Shown here piece after piece: positions 24,910-36,940 of a stretch of 64,000 nucleotides of DNA. Source of the stretch: Dillenia suffruticosa (Eukaryota; Streptophyta; Magnoliopsida; Dilleniales; Dilleniaceae); the NCBI GenBank assembly GCA_033439265.1, contig JAVTVX010000004.1, forward strand, positions 10,582,201 through 10,646,200. Reading direction: 5' to 3'. The notes under the pieces were generated by a model. It was given only the letters and a program-made list of their open reading frames with translations, did not search any database and was not told the DNA's origin. Made by a program: the position numbers and the translations under genes. Position 1 is the first letter of the stretch. Each line of letters opens with the position of its first letter.

Positions 24910-26808
24910 GCTCTAGCTCGAGCGTGAGCCCTAGTCGTAGCCTGGGAGCGCGCCAGCCCGCGAGCCCACTGCAACCCAGTCCAGCCCGTGGCCCACTGTT
25001 GACCCGCGTAGGCCCGTATAGTCCGTGAGCCTTTGCGAAGGTAAATGACTCAAAGTTTTGATTTTTGCATTAGGGTTTCGAATTTCTTTAGTAATTATAC
25101 ATAAATTGCTCACAATTGTTTCGAATTTAGAAACATTCAGGTTTTAGACCAAACCGACGAGCGAACGAAAGCTAGATCTGAGATCTGAGGAGCCCTAGGT
25201 GAGAGAAATGGAATCTCTTCAGTCTTTGGATAAACTTTGTCAAATTAGGTAGTATTGGTTGGAAAGAAATTCAATATCCATTACTAAACTCTTATTTGAT
25301 ATCGAATTGTGATGATTAATTAGGAAAATCTCATTGGAGACTCGAGCGGTCAGATTTGAATTGGCTTTGAAAATAGGGAGTGATCACCCTCTCGTATACT
25401 GTGTATGAGATTTATTTCAATGCTTTTGTTTAATATGTAACCCTGTTTTACAATATTTGATAAAGGAACATGATTTATAGCGTGTTTGAAATGTTTTGAT
25501 TGGTTTTGAAATTGATTTTTGTGAACCGATAGAGTATCCAAAAAGAGTGTTGAAATATGGAAATTATGCATCCACGTGTTGAAACGTATAATGTGTCATT
25601 TTATGTTATATGTTGCATTTAGTTTATGAACCTGATTTCGGCACATTTTGATATGATATTAGTTTTGGCCTTGAGGGCTTTGATATGTATTGTTCCGTAA
25701 CTACGAAGGACACCGTAAGAGACGTTTTGGTGGCGTTCGGATATGCCTAGGCCTGGAGTATCCCACGAGTTGTCGTGATTTGACTATCGACAGGGTACTA
25801 GTCAAATTGAACCTGAAAGATGGAGGATTTGGATATCCTCTCCAAGTCTAGCACCTGGACGAGGTTCGTCGCCAACACCGGGGTAGAGAGCACTTTTAAT
25901 AAAGTTGCATATAACACCCCCGGTGTACCTGTCATAGGTCACGGTAGACCTCTGCCAGGACACTTTTGGCTGGCAGCTCTATGATTTTAATGACAGTGCT
26001 TTGAATGCATATTTGACTTGAAATGCGTGCTAATGATATATTGTTGAAATGAAAAGCATGAAGACTTGAAATATGATTTATATACTTATGTTTTGACACT
26101 TCAGTTTCACATTTCATTTTGGACGATTGTATTGACCCACTCACTCACTGAGTATTCTTTCTCGAGTACTCACCTTTCATTTCCCTTTTGTTTAAGAGAT
26201 AGTATTTGATAAGGAGCATTGCTTTTAGGACACTCAGTATCTTTGGGAGATCTGATCTAGACTTGAGGAGTCATTGTGTATTTCCGCTGTAAATTTGTAT
26301 TGGTGATATCTATGTATTTTGAGGTCTATAGATGACCATTTTATAATTCTGGGATGACTGTATAGATATGGACATTTAAATTGTGGAACTCTCATGTCAC
26401 TGCATAACACTGATTGAGGCATTTCTTTTTCATTGCGTATGTACTTGAGAAAGTGTTATGTCTTAGAAGTGTACTCTAGGATCGCTCGATGCCACCTCTA
26501 AATCATAGGAGGGGCGACTGGCGGCTGTCCATGCCTTTGACGGAGGCATGGCAGTAGAGGTCTGTGGCTAGGTTGTTGGAAATTTTTATAACCTTGCGTT
26601 ATCTGGATGTTGGTTGTGAGATTGGTTGATTTTGGAGAGGTCGAGATAGCCATTTAATTATATTACAGGATGATTGTGATTTATACAGGATAAATTGTAT
26701 TTGGGAAACCTCCGAAATATGGAGATATTTTGCCCAATTTTCTATAAAAATACAGGTAGCATTCAAGATAACGGGCGGCTATTCACGATCCCAGTTCGGG
26801 GCGTGACA
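24910..26808 (+). mobile_element. Partial 3' LTR of left Tekay copy
   Basis: Corresponds to the part of the 5' LTR from about 21345 to its end. It finishes GGGGCGTGACA and is followed by the target duplication ATTAA. Confidence 0.85.
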
Positions 26809-28019
26809 ATTAACGAGATGAACCAAGAGTTATTACCTAAATATCAATTGCGTTTTTTTATGATTTGTTACTTTAATCATTGAACTAGATTAAATCTGGC
26901 ATTGAGTATCTGTCCAAGAATAATGTTATTAACAAATTCTAAAAATTACATTGCATGAGAACCATAGAGAAATGGAGGCAATGAGTATAATAATATAGTA
27001 ACTAATAAAAAAAGAGAGACGGTCAAAAAATTGTGAAATGTAGTAACTAGTTATTAAGTAGTTAGTAAGTACTTTATAAGTAAGTAATAAAAATGACAAT
27101 GCGGTATTAATTAAAAGTATAAAAAAAATTGTGAGAAATTAAAAAACGCAGTAACGAAAAAAGAGACGGGAGAAAAAGCACGAAAGTGAGGTTTTAAAAT
27201 TTTGTTTGTGAAAATGAAATATTATAAATTCAATCTAGGTGAAACCTCAAACTCAAAATTTTTTCATCATTCCCTTCAAAGTTCTTCTCCGCTAACTCAT
27301 TTAAACCTCTCACTCATACTTTACAAAATTTTATCTGCCATCAAAGTTTCTTCATCCTTCCCTTGAAAGCTCTTCTTCCCTAACTCATTTAAACATTTCA
27401 CTCACACTTAAGTTTTATCTTGGATATTTAAAAGAACAACGGATGAACATTATACGAAGAATCACTACTACTCCAAGTTCAATCGAACAAGTTCAATCAT
27501 CCAACATATTACCCATGTTTTAAATAATAAACATATTATTTTAATTTTAATTTGAGATTTAATATTAAAATAGAAAATTTCAAAAAATTGGCGCAGAAAA
27601 GGAAAAAGTTTGTGAAAACTTATTTTCAAAATTTGTTTATGAAAATAGAGAGACATTATTACAACGGAAGTGCAAAAATATTATAAAAAATTTGAAAATA
27701 TTTTGGGAGACAAATAATATAATAATTATATTATTATAAATTATATTATAAATTTATCAATTTAGATCAAATTATCGAGCTAATGCACTTTTTCTTAATA
27801 TAATATTTGTATAATAATCATTTAATTATTATTAATATTATATTATATAACTTAATTAATTATTTTAGATGTGAAATAATATTTCAAGCGGTGTTAATAT
27901 TAATAATTTTAAATAATTAGGTTCTCTAAACTGTAAATAATTTTCTTAATTTTTATCATTATTAATTTAAATGAAATTAATAGTAATTTAAACAATTAAA
28001 ATATTGCTTGCCGACACTG
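26809..28019. other. Continuation of the host site, probably inside CACTA 2
   Basis: AT-rich. Holds a local direct repeat of about 61 bp (27263-27323 and 27351-27411) with CT-rich leader-like composition, followed by a short frame starting MNIIRRITTTPSSIEQ (about 27443). No product is recognised. This is the sequence into which the Tekay element jumped. Confidence 0.45.
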
Positions 28020-28440
28020 TGCTAAGCTGCTACAGGCACCTGCCTTTACTCGCGTCGGTGCTCGCGTAAGCAAGCGCTGCACACATGCGAGCGCCCGCAT
28101 TGGCGCCTGCCCATGCTCAAGCGGGCGCCCGAGTGGGCAGGCACCCCGCGCAAGCAACACCCGTGCCGGCGCCTACCCTTGCTCGCGCTGGCGCCTGTGT
28201 AGGCGGGCACTACGCGCAGGCAAGTGGGCATGCGAGCGCCCGCACTGGCGCCTTCCCATGCTTGTGCGGGCGCCCACGTGGGCAGGCGCCCCGCATTGCT
28301 CTGCGCAAGTAGCACCCGTGCGGGCGCCCGCGGGGGCAGGCGTCCCGCGCAAGTGCGGGCAGGCACCCATCACAAGCAGCGCCCGTGCGGGCAGGCACCC
28401 AGCACAAGTAGCGCCCGTGCGGGCGCCAGCTTGCTCAGCT
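28020..28440. repeat. Long GC-rich GGGCGCC island
   Basis: About 420 bp of GC-rich, internally repeated sequence: GCGGGCGCC, GTGGGCAGGC and GCAAGTAGCGCCCGTG words, with near-tandem units at about 28320-28430. AT-rich sequence lies on both sides. The vocabulary is that of 20095-20305. A smaller relative lies near 29085-29145. Open frames on both strands are artefacts of composition. Confidence 0.65.
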
Positions 28441-28472
28441 TTCTTTTATTTATGCAAAAAAGGATAAAGTGT

Positions 28473-28537
28473 TGCAAGCACCCGGCTTCGAATCTATGAC
28501 CAGAATCTGATTATTTAAAGTGCTAACCATTAATCCA
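28473..28537 (-). other. tRNA-like sequence
   Basis: On the minus strand TGGTTAGCACT resembles an A box, and about 25 bases further GATTCGAAGCC resembles a B box (GGTTCGANTCC). No convincing T-stem or acceptor pairing can be drawn, so this is at best a decayed tRNA or tRNA-derived SINE head. Confidence 0.25.
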
Positions 28538-28540
28538 CAA

Positions 28541-29312
28541 TTTTCTTGTGTAAGTTTCTTTTTTTTATTTATTTTTTTCTTTCTTCCCACCAAACTCAAT
28601 CTCACTTTTTTTTTGCCTCCCTATTTCACTCTCATTTTTTTTTTCTCTATCTCACTTTTACCTCTATTTTTTTCTTTTTCAGGGAGCTTTTTTTTTTCGT
28701 TTTATATTCTGTTTGAATTATTTTTATTCTGATTTTAACATATTCAAAACCAATGATATTTAAATTGAATGTTATTAATGAATTATAATTTATTAATTTT
28801 ATATATTTTGAAGAGGAAATATTTGTGATTAAATATATATATATTTTAAATTATTAATATATTATAATTTAAATTTCATATTTATTAGAAAAACAAATAA
28901 TTAGAAAAAAAAAACAAAAACTATAAAATTAAATGAAATAGAATAATGGAAATAAAAATAATAAAATAAAATAAAATAATAAAAAAATGATAAAATATAA
29001 TAGTAGAAATATAAATAAAAATAAAGTTAGATTTAACGAAATTATATGATTTACTATGTACCGTGACAATCACCATGAGTGCATATAGCGCGTGCATGCC
29101 ATGACATACCTTGCATAAGCGCATGTCGTGCGTGGTGGCAAAAGCAAGCACCTGCAGAACATTTTAGATGCATGTCATTTGTTTATCTATTGCGATACCG
29201 TTAGGTAAAATAACCAATACTCATCTTAATTTGATCTAAACTCATGCCAAAGATGTCACATTCTTCTTCTTCTTTATGATCTTCGCATAATTCTAATTCA
29301 TGAACATTTTAG
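28541..29312. other. Poly-T/AT-rich stretch, no gene recognised
   Basis: Long T-rich and AT-rich runs (28555-29030), then a short GC-richer patch (29085-29145) and the sequence upstream of the X8 exon. No first exon with a signal peptide could be identified for the X8 gene. Confidence 0.45.
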
Positions 29313-29702
29313 ATGCAGAACACCCATACTGGTGCATAGCAAGTCGTGACGCATCGACCGTGGCATTGCAGAAAGCTCTAGACTGGGCTTGCAGCCATGG
29401 TGCTGACTGCAGAATGATTCAACCAGACCAGCCTTGCTATGAGCCTAACACACTCAGGTGGCATGCCTCCTATGCGTTCAACAATTACTACCAAAAATTC
29501 AGGAAAATTGGTGGCACTTGCGACTTTGAAAATACTGCCCACATCATTCATAATGATCCCAGTAAGTTTTTCTGTCAACAGTTACACTAAATCAACTATG
29601 GTTGGATTTTTTTTCATCAACAACTCATTTTATTTTTATTTTTCCTCCAAATTTTTTTTCCTTGTAGGTGTTGGTGATTGCCGGTATGAGGTGATTTTCT
29701 GA
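29313..29702 (+). CDS. X8 (CBM43) domain gene piece, two exons
   Basis: Exon 1 is 29313-29561 after an acceptor TTTTAG. A 106-bp GT-AG intron follows (29562-29667; GTAAGT donor, CTTGTAG acceptor). Exon 2 is 29668-29702, ending in TGA. The product carries one complete X8 domain of about 90 residues: it opens YWCIASRDASTVALQKALDW, then HGADC, QPCYEPNT, HASYAFNNYYQK and GTCDF. All six cysteines of the family are present, the last in the short second exon (VGDCRYEVIF). X8 domains bind beta-1,3-glucan (callose) at cell walls and plasmodesmata, as in Ole e 10-like and PDCB proteins. There is no GPI-type tail. No upstream signal-peptide exon was found, so it may be a displaced piece. Decayed relatives lie at 31186-38490. 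Confidence 0.7.
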
Positions 29703-31185
29703 TTCAATGGTTCAAGAGGCATGGAATAATTGAGTATGGAAGCATGGTTTTATCCTGTTCAATGGATCATATCTCCAACTCATTGGAAAGAAGTTAGTGA
29801 GATCGACATTTACCTTTGAAGTCAATATAAATAAGTAAAGAATGTTATACATCTTGAGTTTATGAAGTGATTGAAAATTACATGATTGAGTTCACATTCT
29901 GAATAGCATTCAAAAGTTACATGAATTTTGAGTATACATAAATGATTTTAAAGGGAACCAAGTTGCGAAACAACCTAGCTTATAATTTCTAATAAAAATA
30001 AGATCTCACAATAATAATTGTAATATCTTAAACTATTACATGGATACCAAAAACAATGAACAAAAATTATTTTTTTTAATAAATTATCAAACTCAAACTT
30101 TTTCACATATCCAATTTTCTAAAAATTTTCATACATGAAATTTTTTATTTTTATGTCATTCTTTGAAGTAAAAATTTATAATAAAAAGAAAAAGAAAAAA
30201 CAGAAGGTGAAGTGAATGTTTGGTGCAAGTCTCCTTGGTAAGCAATAACAATCGCATGATTCTGTACATAAAATATGGTATCTTGAGGATATCGAATATT
30301 TTGTCATGCAAGATAAAGTGAATTTCTAAATGAATGTCATTGATAAATGGTAACAATTCAGTGACTCAATTCAAGATATAGATAATATGGTAACAATTCA
30401 GTGACTCAATTCAAGCTATAGATAATATGGTATCTGAAAAGTATTGAATATTTTCTCGTAGAAGATGAAGTGAACAATTGGAACAAGCTTTCATTGATAG
30501 ATTTAAGTCAAGTTAGAGATGATAGTACCGTAAACGCACTAACTATTTTCTTCTGGGCGACAATATTTTGGTGAAATATTGTTCTAATTTTTACCAATTT
30601 TCAACCAATTTTCAACCAATTTCTTTGCTGTTGGGCAAGAACTAGCGAATTGCCTTGGATCTTGAGTTCAATTAACTTGAAATTTCACTTAGAGTTCGAG
30701 ACTAGCTTGTATTGTTATGACCTTGATGTGGGACTTTGAGATCAAGTAGATTTTGTACCTAATTCCAAATATTCTCTTTATTTCAAATCTGCAATCACAA
30801 TTACACTATTTGAGTAAAAACAGAATAAATATTACCGAAAAATAATAAAGGTCTAAAAAATTTTGGGTCCAACAAATATATTTACATATAACGCCTCAAT
30901 CCGTAAATATTACATAATGATGCAAGCCTATCCACCCAACCATTTGCTACTCTTACCATCTTCCCCAATGCCTTCAAAATGCATCCTCATCTTTGGTCAA
31001 CAGTATTAGTTGCTCATTTTATTGTTTTATCTATTGCAACAGAATTAGGTGAAATAAAATAGCCGATGCTCATCTTAGTTTGGTTTAGAGTCATGCCAAA
31101 GCACAAAAGATGACACTTTGTCTAGTTTTTTATTTTTTTTCCCTTCATGTTCATTGCCTAAATTCTAATACACATAGAGCTTTTA
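29703..31185. other. AT-rich spacer; 40-bp tandem at 30351-30430
   Basis: Two back-to-back 40-bp units (30351-30390, 30391-30430) differ at one base, and looser copies of nearby words recur at 30260-30310 and 30420-30470. 30900-31180 resembles the region just upstream of the X8 exon (about 29160-29300), suggesting tandem duplication of the X8 locus. No gene recognised. Confidence 0.5.
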
Positions 31186-31270
31186 GTTGTACAAGGACAA
31201 ATGTGTTGTGCAGCGATGCCGGCAGTATCGGGCCGGTGCTGCAGACAGCTCTAGACTGAGATTCAACCAA
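31186..31270 (+). pseudogene. Decayed X8 exon fragment
   Basis: Aligns with the start of the X8 exon at 29329-29400 (TGCAGAAAGCTCTAGACTGG versus TGCAGACAGCTCTAGACTGA), but the frame contains stops and ends early. A host gene relic from local duplication. Confidence 0.55.
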
Positions 31271-31314
31271 CCCTTCATGTTCGTTTCATAAATTCTAATT
31301 TACAAGAAGTTTTT

Positions 31315-31552
31315 AGTTGCACGAGAACAAATATGTTATACAGCGATGCCAGCAGCATCGGGCCGGCGCTGTAGACAGCGCTAGATTGAGATTCAATCAA
31401 AACACCTTGTTGTGAGCCTAATACTGTCAAGGATCGCACCTCATATGCCTTCAACAGTTACTATAAAAGACTAAAGAAAACATTTGCAGCTTTGGCAATG
31501 CTGCCATCCTCACTGGTATTGATTCTAATAAGTTATTCAATAGTTACATTGT
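31315..31552 (+). pseudogene. Decayed X8 exon
   Basis: Covers most of the domain. EPNTVKDRTSYAFNSYYKR is still readable in the middle, against EPNTLRWHASYAFNNYYQK in the better copy. The first third and last third are out of frame or altered. It is the outer part of the inner inverted repeat; the twin is 38255-38490. Confidence 0.65.
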
Positions 31553-31855
31553 CATGTCCCGACTCTCCCATTGAGCACATAACAACCGCCGCATTATGGC
31601 ATCTAGAAGAGAAGTTGGAGCATGTGAGGATGATTCATTCTCGCACTCAGGAGGAGGAATCTCATTAATATTCCTCGTCCTTCGTCTAGGCAGCATGGTT
31701 CCTACAAAAGAAACACTATGTTGAGCTCACCAGATTGGATATTATACTAAACGTTTAATCCCTTAAAAATAAAAATTAAATCTAGTCCATAAGAATCCAT
31801 GAAAAGTTTTGTACATTTCTTAAAAATAAATCCTTAAAAGATTAAATACGTTGAC
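31553..31855. other. 300-bp insertion in inner left arm
   Basis: The inner right arm runs straight past this point. The inserted piece contains TGTCATGTCCCGACTCTCCC and resembles no other part of the window. Perhaps a transposon fragment; family not recognised. Confidence 0.4.
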
Positions 31856-31931
31856 TATAGTTGGATTTTTTTTCTATTTTCCAATTAAATAAGACCTATT
31901 TTCATTACGCATGTATTTGGTTGGGTGAAAA

Positions 31932-34695
31932 TGTCACACCCCGAACCGAGATCGTGAACAACCGCCCGTTGTCCCTGGATGTCGGCTGTATTTTTATAGA
32001 AAATCGGACAAAACCTCCCCATAAATTGGAGGTTTCCCATGTATAAATAAACCTGTATATTCAAAATCAAACTGTAATTTAAACAAATGGTCATCCCGGC
32101 CTCTCCAAAATCAACAAATGCCACAGCTAACATTCAAAACAATGCAAGACTATAAAGTTTGTAACAGTTCTAGCCACAGACCTCTACTAGCATGCCCAAC
32201 TAGAGCGTGAACAGCCGCTACACCGAGCGGACCTAATTTTATACAATGTATAACATATTTCCCAAGTAGAAAGTTTAAAACGCTTATAGATAAATCAATG
32301 CAAGTAAAATGAACCAAAGCGAGAGTTATGCACACATCTGTCCATAAGTTATACAGTCATCCCATAATATACACGGCCAACTACGGATCTCAATATCAAG
32401 ATCTCGCAGGGTCGAAATAAGATAAAGATTTCATATTTCAATTTGAAGTAAATCTCACCGTCGTAATTACCAAATCCGCTCTAGGGCCTGTAATGTCACT
32501 CTATCACAATAAACCTGTTTGAGGAGGGAAAAAGAGAGGGATGAGTATCATGAGAAAATACTTAGTGAGTGAAGGGGATAATATCAAGCATAAATAGTGT
32601 GGGTGAACCATTGGAGTGTCAAATAATATCATTCGAAACAGAAATTCACATTTCATAGCAAAACATGATATATTTAGTAATTTGAAATCATTTAATCAAT
32701 CACACGATAACAAATATATATGTATCCATTTAAAATAAAAAAATGTCAGAGCGAGTCAAAAATAATCCTGGCAAAGGTCAACCGTGACTAAGAACAGGCA
32801 CATCGGGGGTTTTAGTATACATAGAGTTTAAAACGCTCTCTACCCCGATGTTGGTCATGAGTTCACTAAGACTAACTTATCATCGTGTATAGGACCCCGC
32901 CCGTGCTAAACGGTGGCGTCACACACGTCCTCCCCTTACGTGGGTTAAACCAGCCGCGCCTATAGCCCTTAGAATAAATGACGTTTGCGGATACCTCCTG
33001 CAGAAGCGTATCCGGGCAACTCGTACCTCTACAAACGTCTTTCGTAGCTACAGAATCATCATAATATCACAAGAACACAACGTCCTAGGGCACAACGTCC
33101 TACAAGTAGCATCACATCACGCATAACTAGTGGGCATCCAACCTACATAGTTCATCAAAATATTTCAAATCTACGTGCTAATATGTTTCATCAAATCATT
33201 TCAAAACAACATATCAATACATCGGTAGAAAGGAAATTATCAATTTTCAAGTAATAGCACAATTTTTGTTTCATTTCAAACCATGGATGCATAGTTAACG
33301 TAAATATAATTTAAGACACTCCAATAATCACAAAACAGATTTGAAATTTAATATCATACGTCAAATGAAATACATATCAAAGCATATTTTATCAAAAATA
33401 CGACAGAAAACACGTTTTACTATTTTATGCAAGAGATTAGAGTCACACTCACAGTATATGTGAGGGTGGTCACTTCCTATTTTCAAAATGAATCAAATTG
33501 ACTCGTCGAATATCCAAAAGACAAACCCAATCAAATTCATCAAATTTTTATATCAATAAAAGCCTAATAAGGGATTTTCAACTTCTTTCCAAATTAATAC
33601 AACATAAATTTACACAATTTTTTTTTTTAAATTCTCGTTTTATCAAATTTCAAATCATTTGACTCATAACTGATCAGATTTCTAATTTTCTTCGAATTTA
33701 ACATATTTCAGAATATATATAACTTCCGATTCTAAATTCAACTTAAATTTGACAAAATTACTCAAAGGCTGAAGAGATCGCATTTCTCTCACCTAGGGTT
33801 CCTCGAATCTCAGACCTAACTTTCGCTCTCCCGTCGAATTGGTCTACCCTGAAATGTTTCCAAATTTGAAACACATATGAGCAATTTAAATTCAATTACT
33901 AAGAGAATTCAAAACCCTAGTGTAAAAATCAAAACTCTGAGTCATTTACCTACGCAGAAACTCGCAGACTGTTACAGGCCATCTCAAGCTGCGAGCCTGG
34001 GGCCGCAGTGGGCTGCAGTGGGTCGCGGGCCATAGTAGGCTTGCGGGCCTAGGGCCTGCGGGTTGTTGGGCCTGCAGGCATGGTGGGCCTACGGGCTACT
34101 GGGTCTGTGGACCTGGTGGGTATCACGGCTAGGGCTCGCGCTCGTGAGCTGGATTGCACGCTGTGAGCCACGCGCGCTCGCGCAGTGGGTCGCGTGCTGG
34201 AGCACTCTCGCGCTCGTGCTGGGGTGGCACGCTAGCTCGCGTAGGGGTCTCACGCTGGCTCGCGCAGGGGTCGCGTGCTATCTCGCACTGGGGTCACACG
34301 CTAGCTCGCGCTGGGGTCGCGCACTGGCTCGCGCTGGGGTCACGTACTGCTCGCGGAGATCTCGCGCTGGGCTCGCTCAACTCGTGCGCAAGCATAGTCC
34401 CAAGCAGGTGCACGCTCGCGCTATGGAGCGCTTGGGCAGAAGGTTTAGCGCTGCTCGCATGCTCGCGCGAGAAAGGAGACACTGTAGGCTAGTACGCTCG
34501 TGTGAGGAGGGAGGAGCAGCCGCGGTGGGTGGCGGAAGGGAGAGGCCGCGGCGGAGGAGAAGAGAAAGAGAGAGAGAGAGAGAGACGAAGAGAGAGAGAG
34601 AGAGAGAGAATTAGGGCTTAAAGCCCTAATTCAATTTGGGGGAGAGTGCTGCGTTTCTCTCCAAAACGCAGCACCTCTTTTTTTTCGGTATTACA
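31932..34695 (-). mobile_element. Solo LTR, Gypsy Tekay-like (2.76 kb)
   Basis: On the minus strand it starts TGTAATACCG and ends GGGGTGTGACA. The direct repeat GAAAA flanks it (31927-31931 and 34696-34700). The inverted twin sequence near 38160-38180 lacks the insertion and shows the unoccupied site. It has the family layout: hairpins at 34610-34674, GA run 34564-34610, GC-rich block 33980-34550. Confidence 0.9.
34610..34674 (-). promoter_or_regulatory. Double hairpin in LTR
   Basis: 34610-34630 is a perfect 10-bp stem (ATTAGGGCTT/AAGCCCTAAT) with a one-base loop. 34646-34674 pairs GTGCTGCGTTT with AAACGCAGCAC. Confidence 0.65.
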
Positions 34696-34849
34696 GAAAA
34701 TGTTTGGTCTTCTTGCCATATTATTCCACCATTGTGTATGGTAGCAAAACGCAATCCAAGCAAACCAAGTAATGGCTGAATTAGACAAGATTCTCTTGGA
34801 TTTGTATATGACTACTTCCCTTCTGCCCTCTTTCTCTCTCATAGAAATG

Positions 34850-35010
34850 CGACTTGGGTCCAAGAGAATTCGCCATGCTATTTGCCAACACTCTCAAGGA
34901 CCATGCCTTCTTTGTATTTAACAATTACTCGCAAATGTTTAAGAAAACTGGAGCTAATTGCTGCTTTGGTTTGGCAGCTCTAACTTCATCACTCAACTCC
35001 ATCCTGATGC
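34850..35010 (+). pseudogene. Decayed X8 exon fragment
   Basis: Readable as KDHAFFVFNNYSQMFKKTGA followed by NCCFG, matching the centre and end of the X8 domain (HASYAFNNYYQKF, GGTCDF). The WC start is lost. The inverted copy is 37890-38030. Confidence 0.6.
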
Positions 35011-36061
35011 CTCCTTTCCTATTTTCATTTTCTTCCTTTGATGCCACTTTTTTGATTCACATTGTGAAATATATATACATATACATATACATATATACTT
35101 TTTTTATTTTTAATTATTTTAAAAAGAATAGGCAAGGCCAATATGTAGAGGAGACAGGCGGCTTATTTGTGAGTCTGGCGCATGAGGAAGAGGAGACGGG
35201 GAACTTAAAAAGAAAAGCAAGACCAATATGGAGAGGAAGACACGCCGTCACTTGTATAATGAATACATAGCGAAATACAATAAGCTTCGTTTGGACAATT
35301 ATAAAAAACAAAGCAGTCAAATTTGTATTTTACCTCTGCAGCAGGGGCCTTATTTGAATATTCAAATAAATTATTATTAATTTATTCAAAATTCCATATT
35401 ATTAAATTAAGTAATATAGAAGTGTGAAACCATAATCATCCATTTTTTAAACTAAACTATTACAATGGAATAGATATTTAGTGAAACATTAGGGTAGAAT
35501 GTTAAAAATCTAGATATAAATTAACCGTAAAGATACAAATGTTGAGAATTTAGTCGAGAAAATAAATTAATTAAAGAAAGAGTGGTTTAAAAAAATCTTA
35601 AATAGTTGAGTCATCATTATCATCATCATTGTTATTTTAACTTTTTCAAGATAGTTTATTTTTATTTTTTTACTATTATCTTCTCAATTTTAACTTTTAA
35701 ATTTTAATTTTATATTTTTTTAATATTTTTAAAATATTTTTTTATTTTTACACCACTATTATATTAGTTTCTCAAACAATTGACTTCAAAATTTGAAATT
35801 AAGATTTTATTTTTTGTTATTATATTTATAAAATATTTATATTTATTATTACAAATATGGAAATATAATAATAAAAAATTGAATATTCAATCAATTCATT
35901 AAATTCAAATTATTACAAATTTATTTTGATAGAAAATATTGACATGGTTTTGAAACCATATTAAACATTAAAGCAATAATAAAAATAATTAGAAACTTAA
36001 TACTCCATTACTTCAATTAAAATATTACAATAAATTAGATTATATAAAAAACTCATTTTCA
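35011..36061. other. AT-rich part of inner repeat arm
   Basis: Very AT-rich, with a TACATA run (35073-35098). No coding sequence recognised. It matches about 36788-37850 in reverse complement. Confidence 0.5.
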
Positions 36062-36179
36062 CAAATATTACACCACTGCTTTGTGTAGCAGAGCAAATGG
36101 TTAGGTGGCTTGGCTTGCTTTATGATATAATATTTATCGACTCAAATTTTTTGACACTACTAGATACGGGCACCCTTAG

Positions 36180-36940
36180 TTTCCATACCCTGATAAATAT
36201 TTGAATATGTTATATCATATTATGCATCAAAATCATATCAATTATTGAATTAATTTTGAAAATATTTGGGTTTCCTTTTTATACATTTACATATTTGTGA
36301 CAATGAATTTTTTATATAAATCAAAATTATTATAATATTTCAATTAAAATAATAGAGTATGAGGTTTTATATTATTCTTATCATTATTTTCTATTTTTAA
36401 CATAGTTTCAAAACAATGTTCATATATTTTCTATTATCATATTAGAGCCTTGTTCCAATTAACTTAATTTGATTTCCCTCGGCAAAATGAGTTATCCATG
36501 CACCCACACTCGAGAGCTAGAGCCAAGAGCATGAGCCAAGAGTCAAGTATTGAGCTACTGCCTGGATCTAGATCAAGATCCAAAGGCAAAGCTAGAGCCA
36601 CAGCCCAGAGCTTGTGCCATGATTAGAAAAACACACTTACGATTTTAAATCCTCTATCCAAATTTCTTTCAAAATCAAATTATTTTAATTATACCACATT
36701 AAGTTTAAAAAAGAATTTTAGAATATAGTTTATATCAAACTTGAATTAATTATTGATTTAACTCTTTCCTTATTTTTATATTTACATATTTGTGATAATG
36801 AGTTTTTTTTATATAATCCAAATAATTGTAATATTTTAATTGAAGCAATGGAGTATCAGGTTTCATATTATTCATATTATTGCTTTAATCTTTAATATCA
36901 TTTCAAAACCATATTCATATATTTTCTATCAAAATGAATT
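36180..36940. repeat. Direct repeat around the inner axis
   Basis: 36180-36450 is repeated at about 36660-36930 (shared ACATATTTGTGA, TTTTATATAA, ATATTTTCTAT). Between them is a purine-rich segment with repeated GAGCCA words (36505-36610). Both copies are inverted relative to about 35930-36062. The axis of the inner palindrome falls in this unpaired region. Confidence 0.6.

Larger units (their letters stand above)
20867..26808 (+). mobile_element. Tekay-type Gypsy element, left copy (broken)
   Basis: Flanked by the 5-bp duplication ATTAA (20862-20866 and 26809-26813). Parts: 5' LTR 20867-23204, tRNA-Met-type primer site at 23212, gag region about 23514-24905, then a partial 3' LTR to 26808. 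Pol is absent. The element is broken, with several breaks in gag too. Its two LTRs differ by roughly 6% over a 230-bp stretch counted by eye, so the insertion is not recent. The right arm holds the same insertion with pol present. Confidence 0.9.
31290..36062. repeat. Inner inverted repeat, left arm
   Basis: Pairs in reverse complement with 36787-38540. Once the solo LTR (31932-34695) and about 300 bp near 31553-31855 are set aside, the arms are of similar length (about 1.7 kb). Identity by eye is about 85-88% in the X8 part, clearly older than the giant repeat. Confidence 0.85.

Noticed and set aside
24397-24974. Minus-strand frames over gag
   Set aside because: Antisense shadows of the gag region with no homology.
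28046-28499. Five overlapping frames on both strands
   Set aside because: All lie in the GGGCGCC island; open in many frames at once because stops are rare in GC-rich repeats.
28473-28537. A functional tRNA gene
   Set aside because: A- and B-box-like words are present, but the T-stem and acceptor stem cannot be drawn.
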